A stretch of 64,000 bases of DNA from NCBI GenBank assembly GCA_042663485.1, contig JBHTAF010000002.1, one strand, 5' to 3'. Source of the DNA: Natronosalvus sp042663485 (GTDB lineage Archaea > Halobacteriota > Halobacteria > Halobacteriales > Natrialbaceae). Under the pieces are notes generated by a model that searched no databases, was not told the DNA's origin, and worked only from the letters and a program-made list of their open reading frames with translations. Both the position numbers and the translations under genes were made by a program. Each line of letters opens with the position of its first letter. Position 1 is the stretch's first letter. Below, piece by piece: positions 26,975-36,038 of this stretch.

Positions 26975-28768
26975 TCACTCGAGCAGGGCGTCCAGTTCCT
27001 CTAAGCGGTCACGGTAGGTCGACAGCGCCCGGTCGATCGGCTCCGAGGAACGCATGTCGACGCCGGCAATCTCGAGCAACTCGAGGGGGTACTCCCGGGA
27101 ACCCCGACGGAGGAACGCGAGGTAATCCTCGGCCGCGTCGGCACCGTTCTCGACGATGTCGTCGGCGATGGCGAGCGCCGCGGAGATGCCCGTCGAGTAC
27201 TGGTAGACGTAGAACGCGCGGTAGAAGTGCGGGATGCGCATCCACTCGCGGGGAATCCGGTCGTCCATCTCGGCGGGTTCGTAGTACTGGGCCTTGAGGT
27301 CACCGTACAGTTCGTCGAGGCGGTCGGCCGTCAGCGGTTCGCCCGCTTCCTCGAGTTCGTGCGCCTCGTGTTCGAACTCGGCGAAGAGCGTCTGGCGATA
27401 CAGCGTCGAGCGCACCCGTTCGAGGAACTCGTTGAGGATAGCCTTGCGGAATTCTGGGTCCTCGACGGTCTCGAGCAGGTGGTGGGTCAACAGGGCCTCG
27501 TTGACCGTGCTCGCGACCTCGGCGGTGAAAATCTCGTAACTCGAGTAGATGTACGGCTGTTCGTCCTTCGTCAGTTCCGAGTGCATGGAGTGGCCGAGTT
27601 CGTGAGCCAGCGTGTACATCGAGGCGACGTCGTCCTGGTAGTTCATCAGGATGAACGGCTGGGTGTCGTAGGTACCCCCGGAGTAGGCGCCCGTGCGCTT
27701 GCCCTCGTTCTCGTAGACGTCGACCCACCGTGACTCCAGGCCCTCCGCGACGCGGGACTGGTACTCCTCGCCCAGGGGGGCAACGGCGTCGACGACGTAC
27801 TGGGCGGCGTCGTCGTACTCGACGTCCGGCCCTTCTTCACCCGTGAGCGGCATGTAGACGTCCCACATTCGGAGTTCGTCGACGCCGAGCGCCTCGCGCT
27901 TGAGGTCGGCGTGACGGTGGAGGTGCTCGAGGTTGTCGTGGACGCTGTCGACGAGCGTGTCGTACACCTCGACGGGGACGTTGGGACCGTCGAGGGCGGC
28001 CTCGCGGGCGGTCTCGTAGTTTCGGGCCTGGGCGAGTTTGACGTCTGCCTTCACGCTGTTCTTGTAGGATGCGGCGACCGTGTTTCGAACCGACTCCCAC
28101 TCGTCGAAGTAGGCCTCGTAGACCCGCTGGCGGAAGTCGCGGTCGGGTCGCTTGAGCAGGTTGACGAAGTTGCTCTGGGTGATCTCGACGGGTTCGCCGC
28201 CCGGGTCCTCGACCGTCGGAAAGCCCATGTCCGCGTTCGAGAGCATGCTGTAGACCTCGCCGGGTGCGCCGGTGACCTCGCTCAGGTCCGCCAGCAGCGC
28301 TTCGACCTCGGCCGAGCGCGTGTGCGGTTTCATCCGCAACACGTCGTCGACGTAGTGGGCGTAGGTCTCGAGGTCGGGTTCGTCCTCGACCATGGCTTCG
28401 AAGTCCTCCCGGGTCAGTTCCTGCAGTTCCGGCTCGATGAACGAGGCCGCAGACTGGGCATCGGCGGCCAGCGACTGTGCCCGTGCGCTCAGGGCCTGGT
28501 ACTCCTGGTTCGTCGTGTCCTCGTCGCTTCGCATCCGGGCGTAGGCGGCGATCGTCGAGATCTGGCGCATGAGCCGGTCGCGCAGTTCGAGAATCTCGAG
28601 TAACGTCTCGGCGTCCTCGGTCGTCTGGCCCTCGTAGGCTGCCAGCTCCTCGACCCGGTCCGTGGCCGCTTCGTAGGCGTCCTCCCAGTCGTCGTCGGTG
28701 GCGTAGATGCTCTCGAGATCCCAGGTATACTCCTCCTCGATCTCCGAGCGCGTGGGAACGGAACTCAT
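26975..28768 (-). CDS. pepF: Oligoendopeptidase F (M3B metallopeptidase)
   Basis: 597 residues, normal for PepF. The zinc site HELGH appears in YTLAHELGHSMHSEL, with FTAEVASTVNEALL downstream supplying the third ligand Glu. The N-terminal helical region (DWEDAYEAATDRVEEL) and the C-terminal YVYQYSTGISAALAIAD segment fit the family. The enzyme degrades short peptides in the cytoplasm. The start is the ATG at 28768; the gene appears monocistronic. Confidence 0.95.
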   Translation of the reverse strand: MSSVPTRSEIEEEYTWDLESIYATDDDWEDAYEAATDRVEELAAYEGQTTEDAETLLEILELRDRLMRQISTIAAYARMRSDEDTTNQEYQALSARAQSLAADAQSAASFIEPELQELTREDFEAMVEDEPDLETYAHYVDDVLRMKPHTRSAEVEALLADLSEVTGAPGEVYSMLSNADMGFPTVEDPGGEPVEITQSNFVNLLKRPDRDFRQRVYEAYFDEWESVRNTVAASYKNSVKADVKLAQARNYETAREAALDGPNVPVEVYDTLVDSVHDNLEHLHRHADLKREALGVDELRMWDVYMPLTGEEGPDVEYDDAAQYVVDAVAPLGEEYQSRVAEGLESRWVDVYENEGKRTGAYSGGTYDTQPFILMNYQDDVASMYTLAHELGHSMHSELTKDEQPYIYSSYEIFTAEVASTVNEALLTHHLLETVEDPEFRKAILNEFLERVRSTLYRQTLFAEFEHEAHELEEAGEPLTADRLDELYGDLKAQYYEPAEMDDRIPREWMRIPHFYRAFYVYQYSTGISAALAIADDIVENGADAAEDYLAFLRRGSREYPLELLEIAGVDMRSSEPIDRALSTYRDRLEELDALLE

Positions 28769-28835
28769 GGGACGACGTTTCGGAACGAAGGTGGTAAAGG
28801 GTATCGAAGCGCCCCCGAATACCCGCCGTCAGTCG

Positions 28836-29162
28836 TTAGTCGCCGCCGGCTGCCGACTCGCTCGAGGGCCGCGACGCGAGCGCCCCGAGAACGACCAGCA
28901 CCGCGGCCGGGAGCGCCGCGAGCTGAATCACGTCGTCCCAGATCGAGAAGATCACCAGACCGAGTGCGCCCAGGTACGCCGGCCTGGTTCGCCCGGTGTG
29001 GACGCCGTAGCCGCCGACCCACCCCGAGAGCACCAGCGCCGCGAGGAGGGCGAACCGGCCGTGTGTGTAACCGAACTCGAGGAGTAACGCGGGCACGAGC
29101 AGGGTCACCCCGGCAATCGCGACGAACGCGCTCCATCTAAGCAGGTCGCGCCAGAGTACCAT
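28836..29162 (-). CDS. Small membrane protein, unknown function
   Basis: 108 residues with three or four hydrophobic segments (WSAFVAIAGVTLLVPALLLEF; FALLAALVLSGWVGGYGV; YLGALGLVIFSIWD; AALPAAVLVVLGAL). Codon use fits the genome and the frame has a good ATG. It is convergent with nothing and lies 67 nt upstream of pepF on the same strand, so the two may be cotranscribed. No family was recognised. Confidence 0.65.
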   Translation of the reverse strand: MVLWRDLLRWSAFVAIAGVTLLVPALLLEFGYTHGRFALLAALVLSGWVGGYGVHTGRTRPAYLGALGLVIFSIWDDVIQLAALPAAVLVVLGALASRPSSESAAGGD

Positions 29163-29307
29163 CGTTCGCGACCAGGGGCGGACGGGTGATAACCGTTGAG
29201 ACTCTCGCGTCTGGAGGGTCGAGGCTGCCCACCATTGAGATTATCTTCAGGGGGAGGAGCCACCCGCAGGTTTATCCCGGAAGCCGACCCAACCACCAAC
29301 CGATACG

Positions 29308-30804
29308 ATGGCAGGCCCGATCCCCGCCCTCGAGGAACGCGCCACCGCCTGCGCCGAGCACCTGCTCGAGTGCGACCGCGTGCTCCTCGCCTCCCACATC
29401 GACGCCGACGGACTGACGAGCGCCGCAGTCGCCGCGAGCGCCCTCGAACGAGCGGGGCTGCCCTTCGAGACCGTCTTCGAGAAGCAACTCGACGCCGAGG
29501 CGATCGAGGCAATCGCCGAGACCGACTACGACACCGTGCTGTTCACCGACTTCGGGAGCGGCCAACTCGACGTGATCGCCGACCACGAGGACGCCGGCGA
29601 CTTCACGCCCGTCATCGCCGACCACCACCAGCCCGCGGAGGCCGAAACCACCTACCACCTCAACCCGCTCCTGTTCGGGATCAACGGCGCCTCCGAACTC
29701 TCGGGTGCCGGGGCAAGTTACGTCCTCGCCCGGGCGCTCGCGGAAGCAGGCGAGAGGCCAGGAACGGCTGGGGCGGCCGAAACGGCGGGAGAGCCGACGG
29801 CAACGGACGGCGGCAGCGCCACCGCGCGAGCGGACAACCGAGACCTCGCCGCGCTGGCCGTCGTCGGCGCCGTCGGCGACATGCAGGCCTCCAGCGGCGA
29901 ACTCCACGGCGCTAACGCGAGGATCGTCGCCGAGGGCGTCGAGGCCGGCGTCCTCGAGACCGCGACCGACCTCGCCCTCTACGGGAAACAGACTCGGCCC
30001 CTCCCGAAACTGCTCGAGTACGCAAGCGACGTCAACATTCCGGGAATCTCGAACGACGGCAACGGCGCGCTCCGCTTCCTGGACGGCCTCGACCTCGAGT
30101 TGAAACGCGACGGCGAGTGGCGCTGCTGGGCAAATCTCACGAGCGAGGAGAAACAGACCGTCGCGAGCGCGCTCGTCAAGAAAGCCGTCACGAGCGGCGT
30201 CCCGGCGCACAAGATCGACGACCTCGTGGGCACGAGTTACGTCCTCGCGGCCGAGACCGTCGGCACCGAACTCCGTGACGCCAGCGAATTCTCGACCCTG
30301 CTCAACGCGACGGCCCGCTACGAGCGCGCCGACGTGGGTCTCGGGGTCTGTCTCGGTGATCGAGACGAGGCCCTCGAGCGCGCTCGCCAACTGCTCAGGG
30401 AACACCGTCGCAATCTCTCGAACGGCATCGACCTCGTGACGCGGGAGGGCGTCACGAAAGCGGACCACGTCCAGTGGTTCGACGCGGGTGACCGCATCCG
30501 TGAAACCATCGTCGGCATCGTCGCCGGGATGGCCGTTGGCAACGCCGGCATCAGCCGGTCCATGCCCATCCTCGCGTTTGCGAACAAGAACGACGAGGAG
30601 GTCAAAGTATCCGCCCGCGGGACCCACAGCCTCGTCAGAAAGGGGCTCGACCTCTCGGTCGTGATGGGCGAGGCGTCCCGGGCAGTCGGCGGGGACGGCG
30701 GTGGACACGACGTCGCTGCCGGGGCGACGGTACCCGCAGGGAAGCAAGAGGAGTTCGTCGAGCGCGCCGACGAAATCGTCGGTGAGCAACTCGGCGATAG
30801 CTGA
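29308..30804 (+). CDS. RecJ-like DHH/DHHA1 single-strand exonuclease family protein
   Basis: 498 residues. The DHH domain shows LLASHIDADGLTSAAVA (first metal site), VLFTDFGSGQLDVIAD, and FTPVIADHHQPAEAETT (the DHH motif). An acidic low-complexity insert of ~25 residues (near 150-175) precedes ALAVVGAVGDMQASSGEL. The C-terminal DHHA1 domain ends with the GGGH-type motif in GDGGGHDVAAGATVP. Haloarchaea have several RecJ paralogues with roles in DNA repair and replication (GINS-associated) or RNA decay. Which one this is cannot be decided here. Confidence 0.88.
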   Translation: MAGPIPALEERATACAEHLLECDRVLLASHIDADGLTSAAVAASALERAGLPFETVFEKQLDAEAIEAIAETDYDTVLFTDFGSGQLDVIADHEDAGDFTPVIADHHQPAEAETTYHLNPLLFGINGASELSGAGASYVLARALAEAGERPGTAGAAETAGEPTATDGGSATARADNRDLAALAVVGAVGDMQASSGELHGANARIVAEGVEAGVLETATDLALYGKQTRPLPKLLEYASDVNIPGISNDGNGALRFLDGLDLELKRDGEWRCWANLTSEEKQTVASALVKKAVTSGVPAHKIDDLVGTSYVLAAETVGTELRDASEFSTLLNATARYERADVGLGVCLGDRDEALERARQLLREHRRNLSNGIDLVTREGVTKADHVQWFDAGDRIRETIVGIVAGMAVGNAGISRSMPILAFANKNDEEVKVSARGTHSLVRKGLDLSVVMGEASRAVGGDGGGHDVAAGATVPAGKQEEFVERADEIVGEQLGDS

Positions 30805-30842
30805 TGGCTGATAGCTGGTAACTGACGGCTGAGAACTGACGC
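30798..30842. repeat. Short CTGA-rich repeat after the DHH gene
   Basis: GCTGATGGCTGATAGCTGG is followed by AACTGACGGCTGAGAACTGAC; the words CTGAT and AACTGACG recur. A comparable tract, GCGGTCAGCGGTTAGCGGT, lies after another gene at about 10331-10349. It is noncoding. Confidence 0.6.
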
Positions 30843-30859
30843 GAGTTCCACCCCGACAG

Positions 30860-31615
30860 CTACTGTGAGCGATCCATCGACGCCGGCACCGTCGGTATCA
30901 GCGGCGTTCGTTTCGTGATCACGTACGACGACTTCCGCACCGCACCCTTCGCGTACTGGACGGTGCTCTTTCGGATCGGCGTCCGTTTCCCCTGGATGCG
31001 CGTTCTCCCCTCGAGGATGGCGTCGACGAGTTGGTCGCCGTCAATGGTCGCCCTGGTGACGTCCTCGTTGGTACTCGTCACGATCACCTCGGTGTACGCG
31101 CGGCCGACGTTCGGGAGATAGTGGGCGTCGCTACCGCCGACCTTCGGGTACTCGCGTCGCTGCGCGAACCGGCGTGCACGACGGTTCTGGTAGCCCGTAA
31201 AGAGCATCGAGTTGTACACTTCGATGGCGTCCACGTCGAGGATGTGGCGCCGTCGAACCCCGTGGCGACTTCGCTGGAAGGGGTGGGGAACGATGGCGAG
31301 GCCGCCGAGTTCGCGAACCCGTTCGACGGTCGCCTGGAACGGCCGGCCCGGTTCGGGTCGCTCCGCGACGCCGATCGCGAGGAGGTGGCCCTGTGCCGTC
31401 GATACCTCGACGCCGGGAATTCCGACGAGCCCGTAGCGCGAGGCGAGTTCGGCTGCCTCGATGGACGCATCGATTTCGTCGTGGTCGGTGATGACGACGC
31501 CGTCGAGACCGATGTCTGCCGCGTGCTCGAGTATGAGCTCGACGGGCTCGTGTCCGTCGTAGGAAGTCTCCGAGTGGACGTGAAAATCGATAGCGAAGGG
31601 GATGTGAGCGGACAT
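30860..31615 (-). CDS. PHP domain metal-dependent phosphoesterase family protein
   Basis: 251 residues from the ATG at 31615 (MSAHIPFAIDFHVHSETSYD). A TATA box at 31657-31663 on the minus strand excludes the 40-codon longer in-frame start. Metal motifs are all present: DFHVHSETSYDGH, VVITDHDEIDA, IPGVEVSTAQGHLLAIGV, IVPHPFQRSRHG and GGSDAHYLPNVG. PHP proteins hydrolyse phosphoesters such as nucleoside 3',5'-bisphosphates or histidinol phosphate. The substrate here is open. The last ~40 residues are basic. Confidence 0.85.
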   Translation of the reverse strand: MSAHIPFAIDFHVHSETSYDGHEPVELILEHAADIGLDGVVITDHDEIDASIEAAELASRYGLVGIPGVEVSTAQGHLLAIGVAERPEPGRPFQATVERVRELGGLAIVPHPFQRSRHGVRRRHILDVDAIEVYNSMLFTGYQNRRARRFAQRREYPKVGGSDAHYLPNVGRAYTEVIVTSTNEDVTRATIDGDQLVDAILEGRTRIQGKRTPIRKSTVQYAKGAVRKSSYVITKRTPLIPTVPASMDRSQ

Positions 31616-32567
31616 ACGAGGAGAGTAGCTCTCGGTGTGAGATAGCCGGTTGCGCGTTATAAACTTTCTACTCCCGAGAGGTGAGGACACCGATATCCGG
31701 CGATCCGGTGTCGCTCCAGTGTACCGACTACCCACGTTCGACTAATTCCATATATCGTTATGCAGTATATGATGGATATCGGTACTCGTAGCATATCCTC
31801 CGTAAGATTCCTCGAGCGCCCGGAAATCGGGCATTATCTGGACCTGGCAGCTCAAATTCGAATGCCGCCGTCAGAGGGGACCCGCTCGAGGACATGAAAG
31901 CGGTCGATACTGTGCACCTCGAGGACGCACCCAACGCCGCCTCGAGAACAGGGAAAGGGGCGAGACACCGAACCATGCTGATTCCAACGTCACCGAGCGG
32001 AGTCGATCGACGAGAGAAGCCAGAGACTCAAGCGCAATAGCGACACACCCGAGCCGCATAACAGCCTCTTGGAATGACGGGGTCGTGGACTCGAGGGCCA
32101 GTTGATGTGCCACGCGCGAGGAGACGGTGTCCTGGACGGACTGTTCTGTTTCGATTCCTCGTCGAGATCGATCAATAAACCGACGGACACTCGAGCGAAC
32201 TGCTGTGTCCGAATCGACGACTCGTACGGACACCATTCGTCGGCGATAACGAGAGGAGCCCTGTAGCGGCGATGTCGAAGGCGGACGTGCCGTCACAATC
32301 TGCCGCAGGTGGGCAGGTCGGTTTCGCAGTGTTCCTCGAGCGAGTCCGAGGAAAGCGCGGTATCGGGACGGAAAGAGGAAGTGGGTGACGGAGTCGGGGA
32401 ACGTCTATGGCGACCCACTAGAGCGAGGGGGAGCGGACAGAGCTGGTCGACGATGCAATTGCCGGCAGTTCTATTCGACTCTCACGCCTCTCTCGAGCGG
32501 CAATAAACCAAATAGCGGTATACAGAAATTGTGACGTCAGGGAAAAACGGCGATCCGTCGAGAACGG
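31616..32567. other. Gene-poor stretch of about 950 nt
   Basis: A minus-strand TTTATAA (31657-31663) is the promoter of the PHP gene. The rest holds no convincing gene. A minus-strand frame from 32236 to 31871 (MVSVRVVDSDTAVRSSVRRF, ~120 codons) has a partly protein-like first two thirds, but codon use is irregular and no promoter is evident. It may be a decayed gene. A/T-rich islands at 31750-31790 and 32505-32535 flank the stretch. Confidence 0.5.
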
Positions 32568-33404
32568 TCAGAAGAGCGCCGTACACCGGTCGGTGATGAG
32601 CCCGTCGACGCCGATCGCGGCGAGGTCGGTCGCTTGACCGGCAGTAGTGATCGTCCACGGTTCGACGAGTAATCCGTTTTCGTGTGCGCGTGCGACCAGG
32701 TCAGTCTCGAGACAGAGCTCGAGACGCGGGTGGATCGCCCGACACTCGAGGGACAGTGCCGTCTCGAGAAACTCCCTGACGGGCTGGCGAGGATAGAGAG
32801 GGATGTCGCTCGCGGCGACGTCACGAAACCGCCTGCCGAGCCAGGTCTCCCTGACGATCAGGGCGGTTTCCGCTCCCGCGTCGGTCGCGGCGGCGACGAT
32901 GGAAGAGTCGAAGGAGGACAGCAACACCTCGTGGGGATGATCGTCGGCGAGCGAGAGCACGTCGTCGACCAGCCCCGACGTCTTGAGTTCGAACACGAAG
33001 GCGGTCGAGTCGGGGACCACCTCGAACAGCGACTCGAGGGTCGGAATCGACGCGTCGGTCCCACCGACCGATAACGACTGTAATTCCTCCAGGGAGAGGG
33101 CGTCGACGGCACCGCTGGCACCGGTAACGTGATCGACTGTCGCGTCGTGGATTGCGACGAGTTCGCCCGATCCGGCTCGACGGACGTCGACCTCGACTGC
33201 GTCGACGGCCCGACCAGCCCGTCTGACCGCGGGGAGCGTGTTCTCAGGAGCTTCGTCGGTACAGCCGCGGTGGGCGATGAGACGCGGTTGGTGGTCACCG
33301 CGTCGCGACGCTGTCTGGGGCAGTGAAACGTTCCCAGCGACGATTCCGACGCTGCACCCTGCCGCCAGTTTGCCGAGGACGGCCCGTCGCGGATAGGGAG
33401 CCAT
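32568..33404 (-). CDS. Glycerophosphodiester phosphodiesterase, probably Tat-exported
   Basis: 278 residues. The N-terminus YPRRAVLGKLAAGCSVGIVA is a twin-arginine-like signal with a Cys that may be lipidated. The GDPD motifs follow: LIAHRGCTDEAPENTLPAV, VEVDVRRAGSGELVAIHDAT, FELKTSG, and the C-terminal GLLVEPWTI and GVDGLITDR. It hydrolyses glycerophosphodiesters to glycerol phosphate and an alcohol, here probably outside the cell. It is divergent from the HAD hydrolase and ugpBAEC genes that could import and use the product, so a functional locus is likely. Confidence 0.88.
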   Translation of the reverse strand: MAPYPRRAVLGKLAAGCSVGIVAGNVSLPQTASRRGDHQPRLIAHRGCTDEAPENTLPAVRRAGRAVDAVEVDVRRAGSGELVAIHDATVDHVTGASGAVDALSLEELQSLSVGGTDASIPTLESLFEVVPDSTAFVFELKTSGLVDDVLSLADDHPHEVLLSSFDSSIVAAATDAGAETALIVRETWLGRRFRDVAASDIPLYPRQPVREFLETALSLECRAIHPRLELCLETDLVARAHENGLLVEPWTITTAGQATDLAAIGVDGLITDRCTALF

Positions 33405-33664
33405 CGGTCGATTATTCGTCGCCGAGACTCATTAACGTGCGTGAGCAGGAGAGTACTGGCACCGGCCGTCCTCATCCGCGGAGACACAATTCGGGCCGCT
33501 GGGCGTAGAACCGACACCAGCAGAATTCGTTCCGTCCGTCTACAGTTACCTATATAGACAGACATAGATACGGACAAGATACATATTATTACTCGTAAAA
33601 GAAGAGTACTCGTAATGAATTACTGGCAACAGAACGGGGTTCGCCGGCCCGCAAGGCGACCACG
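33405..33664. promoter_or_regulatory. Divergent promoter region with a direct repeat and a possible upstream ORF
   Basis: The part from 33545 to 33620 is strikingly A/T-rich. Two ACTCGTAA words at 33591-33598 and 33608-33615 form a direct repeat spaced 17 nt, a possible regulator site. An ATG at 33615 opens a 17-codon frame (MNYWQQNGVRRPARRPR) whose TGA overlaps the HAD start codon, so translational coupling is possible. Confidence 0.45.
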
Positions 33665-34450
33665 ATGAAGACGAGGTACGAGGGAGCGATCATCGACCTC
33701 GACGGAACGGTGTACCGCGGCGATAGCGCTCTCGAGGGAGCCGTAGCTGCGGTCGAACGACTGCGAGCGGCGGGCGTGTCGACTGTCTTCTTGACGAACA
33801 ACCCGATCAAACGACGGACCGTCTACGTCGAGCGGTTGCGATCGTTCGGCATCGACGTCGTTCGTGAGGACGTGATCAATTCGGCGGCGATTGCCGGCGA
33901 CTTCCTGGCCGAGACGCACTCAGCCGAACCAACGTTCGTCGTCGGCGAAGACCCCCTCGTCGCTGAGCTCGAGGACGCTGGAGTCCCCGTCACGGCCAAC
34001 CCCGCCGAGGCCACCGTCGTCCTCGCGTCGATGGACCGGACTTTCTCCTACGACGATTTGCGGGACGCTCTCGTCGCGTTCGAGAACAATCCCGCGTTCT
34101 ACGCGACCAACCCCGACCGTACCTGCCCCGTCGAATGCGGGGAGATTCCGGACGCCGCCGCGATGATCGGCGCGATCGAAGGCCTTACCGGCCGCGAACT
34201 CGATCGCGTCCTCGGTAAACCCTCCAGAATCGCCGTCGCGGTCGCCGCCGACCGCCTCGGCGTCGATCCTGAGCGGTGTCTCGTCGTGGGAGATCGCCTC
34301 GAGACAGACGTGGTGATGGGACAGCGAGCCGGAATGACCCCGGTGCTCGTTCTCTCCGGGGTGACTGACCACGAAGACCTCGAGCAGTCGTCGATCGAAC
34401 CGGCATACGTACTCGAGTCGCTCGGGGAGATCGAGACGGTTTTTGAGTGA
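33665..34450 (+). CDS. HAD-IIA family sugar phosphatase (NagD/AraL-like)
   Basis: 261 residues. HAD motif I is IIDLDGTVYRGDSALEGAV and motif II lies in VFLTNNPIKRR. The type IIA cap contains PDAAAMIGAIEGLTGREL. Motif III/IV is LVVGDRLETDVVMGQRAGM. Such enzymes dephosphorylate sugar or polyol phosphates, and some act on glycerol phosphate. Its position directly before ugpBAEC and divergent from GDPD supports glycerol-3-phosphate as a substrate, by inference. A pNPPase-type general phosphatase is the alternative. Confidence 0.88.
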   Translation: MKTRYEGAIIDLDGTVYRGDSALEGAVAAVERLRAAGVSTVFLTNNPIKRRTVYVERLRSFGIDVVREDVINSAAIAGDFLAETHSAEPTFVVGEDPLVAELEDAGVPVTANPAEATVVLASMDRTFSYDDLRDALVAFENNPAFYATNPDRTCPVECGEIPDAAAMIGAIEGLTGRELDRVLGKPSRIAVAVAADRLGVDPERCLVVGDRLETDVVMGQRAGMTPVLVLSGVTDHEDLEQSSIEPAYVLESLGEIETVFE

Positions 34451-34589
34451 CGATTCCCGACCAGTGAGTATCCGTCTCATCTCGAGAGATATATAAAGAA
34501 CAGTAGTAGTAGTTACGACCATCGAGTCGACGGCGGTAAATAATTGATCCTGGTAGTGGTTTTCTGACCGTGAAGGAAGGTAAATAGGA

Positions 34590-34617
34590 CAATCATCCAA
34601 ATCTATAAATGTGATTG
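34590..34617 (+). promoter_or_regulatory. ugpB promoter: TATA box flanked by an inverted repeat
   Basis: CTATAAAT (34603-34610) lies 25-32 nt before the ATG at 34635, giving a leaderless or nearly leaderless mRNA. It is bracketed by CAATCA (34590-34595) and TGATTG (34612-34617), inverted copies of each other. This is the geometry of a repressor operator that blocks TBP. A second TATA-like box, GATATATAAAG, is at about 34484-34494. Confidence 0.6.
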
Positions 34618-34634
34618 ATCCATAATTGTTGTTT

Positions 34635-36011
34635 ATGAGTAACGAGAAGTCACGGCGATCCGTACTCGCTGGAACGGCGGCGACAGGTGCACTCGGCCTC
34701 GCGGGGTGTCTCGGCGATCTAATGGGCGGAGACGAGAGCGAGGGTAACGAACAGCTCACGTTCTGGCACGCGATGGGCGGCGGTTCGGGCGACTTGCTCA
34801 ACGACATGGTCGAGGGGTACGAGGGTGCCGACGGCCAGGCGGAGTACCAGGGAAGCTACGAGGAGACGCTGAACAGCCTGTTCAGCTCCATCGAGGCCGA
34901 CGAAATGCCGGACGTCGTCATGATCGACAGCCTGCACAACCAGCAGGTGCTCGACACCGAGGCGACCCAGCCGGTGTCGGAACTGGTCGGTGACGACTTT
35001 CCGACCGACGATCTCGTCAGTGCAGTGCAAGACTTCTTCGTCGTCGACGGCCAGCTGAACTCGATGCCGTTCAACAACTCGAACGCGATTCTCTACTACA
35101 ACAAGGACGCGTTCGAGGAGGCCGGTCTCGATCCCGAACAGCCACCCGAAACGCTCGAGGACGTCCGCGACTACTCCGAAGCAATCGTCGACTCCGGAGC
35201 CGCAAACTACGGGATCACGTGGCCCAACCACGTCTGGTTCGTCGAGACGTTCTACTCGCTGGCGGACGAACTGCTCCTCGACGAGGAGAACGGCCACGCG
35301 GGCTCGCCGACGACGATCCATACGGACACCGACTTCGCTCGCGACCTCTGGTCGTGGTGGCAGGGAATGTACGAGGACGACCTGTTCCTCAACTCCGGCA
35401 TCGAGGCCTGGGGTGAGGCTCGAAGCGCCTTCCTGACCGGTGAGGTCGCGATGAAACTCGACTCGACAGCCGCTGTCGAGGCGACCCTTTCGGGCGCCCA
35501 GGGCGACGTCGAAGACAACGAAGAGATCGACGAGGAAGACGTCGACACGTTCGAACTCGGGACGGGCTACCACCCGTCACCCACCGAGGACCGCACCGGC
35601 GTGGTCATCGGCGGGGCGTCACTGTGGGTGAGCAACCAGATGAGCGACGAGCGCGAGGAGGAAGTCGCCGGCTTGCTCGAGGAGCTAAGTTCGGTCGAAA
35701 ACCAGATCGAGTGGCACAAGGGCAGCGGTTACTACCCAATCCGCCAAGAAGCAATCAGCCAGCTCGAGGACGACGGCTGGTTCGAGGACAACCCCCACTA
35801 CGCGACGGCGTTCGACCAACTGCTCGAATCCGACACGACGCCCGCGACGCTCCGGATGCTCGTCGGGCCCGCACGCGAGGTTCAGTTGCGAGTCCAGGAG
35901 CGCTCCCAGGAGATCTTCTCCGGTGACGTGAGCGTCGAGGACGGCCTCGCGAGCATGAAAGAGGACGTCGAGGAGGAACTCGAGCGCTACGACCGCGTTT
36001 CGGGCCAGTAA
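34635..36011 (+). CDS. ugpB: Glycerol-3-phosphate ABC transporter substrate-binding lipoprotein
   Basis: 458 residues from the ATG at 34635. The N-terminus KSRRSVLAGTA ... LGLAGCLGDL is a Tat signal with lipobox Cys. Mature segments match UgpB closely: LTFWHAMGGGSGDLL, LYYNKDAFEEAGLDPEQPP, VVIGGASLWVSN and EWHKGSGYYPIRQEA. The protein binds sn-glycerol-3-phosphate or a glycerophosphodiester outside the membrane and delivers it to UgpAE. An upstream in-frame TTG would add three residues but lacks support. First gene of the ugpBAEC operon, regulated by the operator-like promoter at 34590. Confidence 0.88.
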   Translation: MSNEKSRRSVLAGTAATGALGLAGCLGDLMGGDESEGNEQLTFWHAMGGGSGDLLNDMVEGYEGADGQAEYQGSYEETLNSLFSSIEADEMPDVVMIDSLHNQQVLDTEATQPVSELVGDDFPTDDLVSAVQDFFVVDGQLNSMPFNNSNAILYYNKDAFEEAGLDPEQPPETLEDVRDYSEAIVDSGAANYGITWPNHVWFVETFYSLADELLLDEENGHAGSPTTIHTDTDFARDLWSWWQGMYEDDLFLNSGIEAWGEARSAFLTGEVAMKLDSTAAVEATLSGAQGDVEDNEEIDEEDVDTFELGTGYHPSPTEDRTGVVIGGASLWVSNQMSDEREEEVAGLLEELSSVENQIEWHKGSGYYPIRQEAISQLEDDGWFEDNPHYATAFDQLLESDTTPATLRMLVGPAREVQLRVQERSQEIFSGDVSVEDGLASMKEDVEEELERYDRVSGQ

Positions 36012-36038
36012 GGGACGCGACCGGCTTCCGTTTTCACC

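Noticed and set aside
29272..30789. A 505-codon minus-strand frame antisense to the DHH-family gene
   Set aside because: Shadow frame; the DHH/DHHA1 motifs are on the plus strand.
31871..32236. Minus-strand frame of ~120 codons starting MVSVRVVDSDTAVR
   Set aside because: Partly protein-like, but codon use is irregular, no promoter is visible and the last third is Arg/Pro/Ser-rich. Kept only as a note on a gene-poor stretch.
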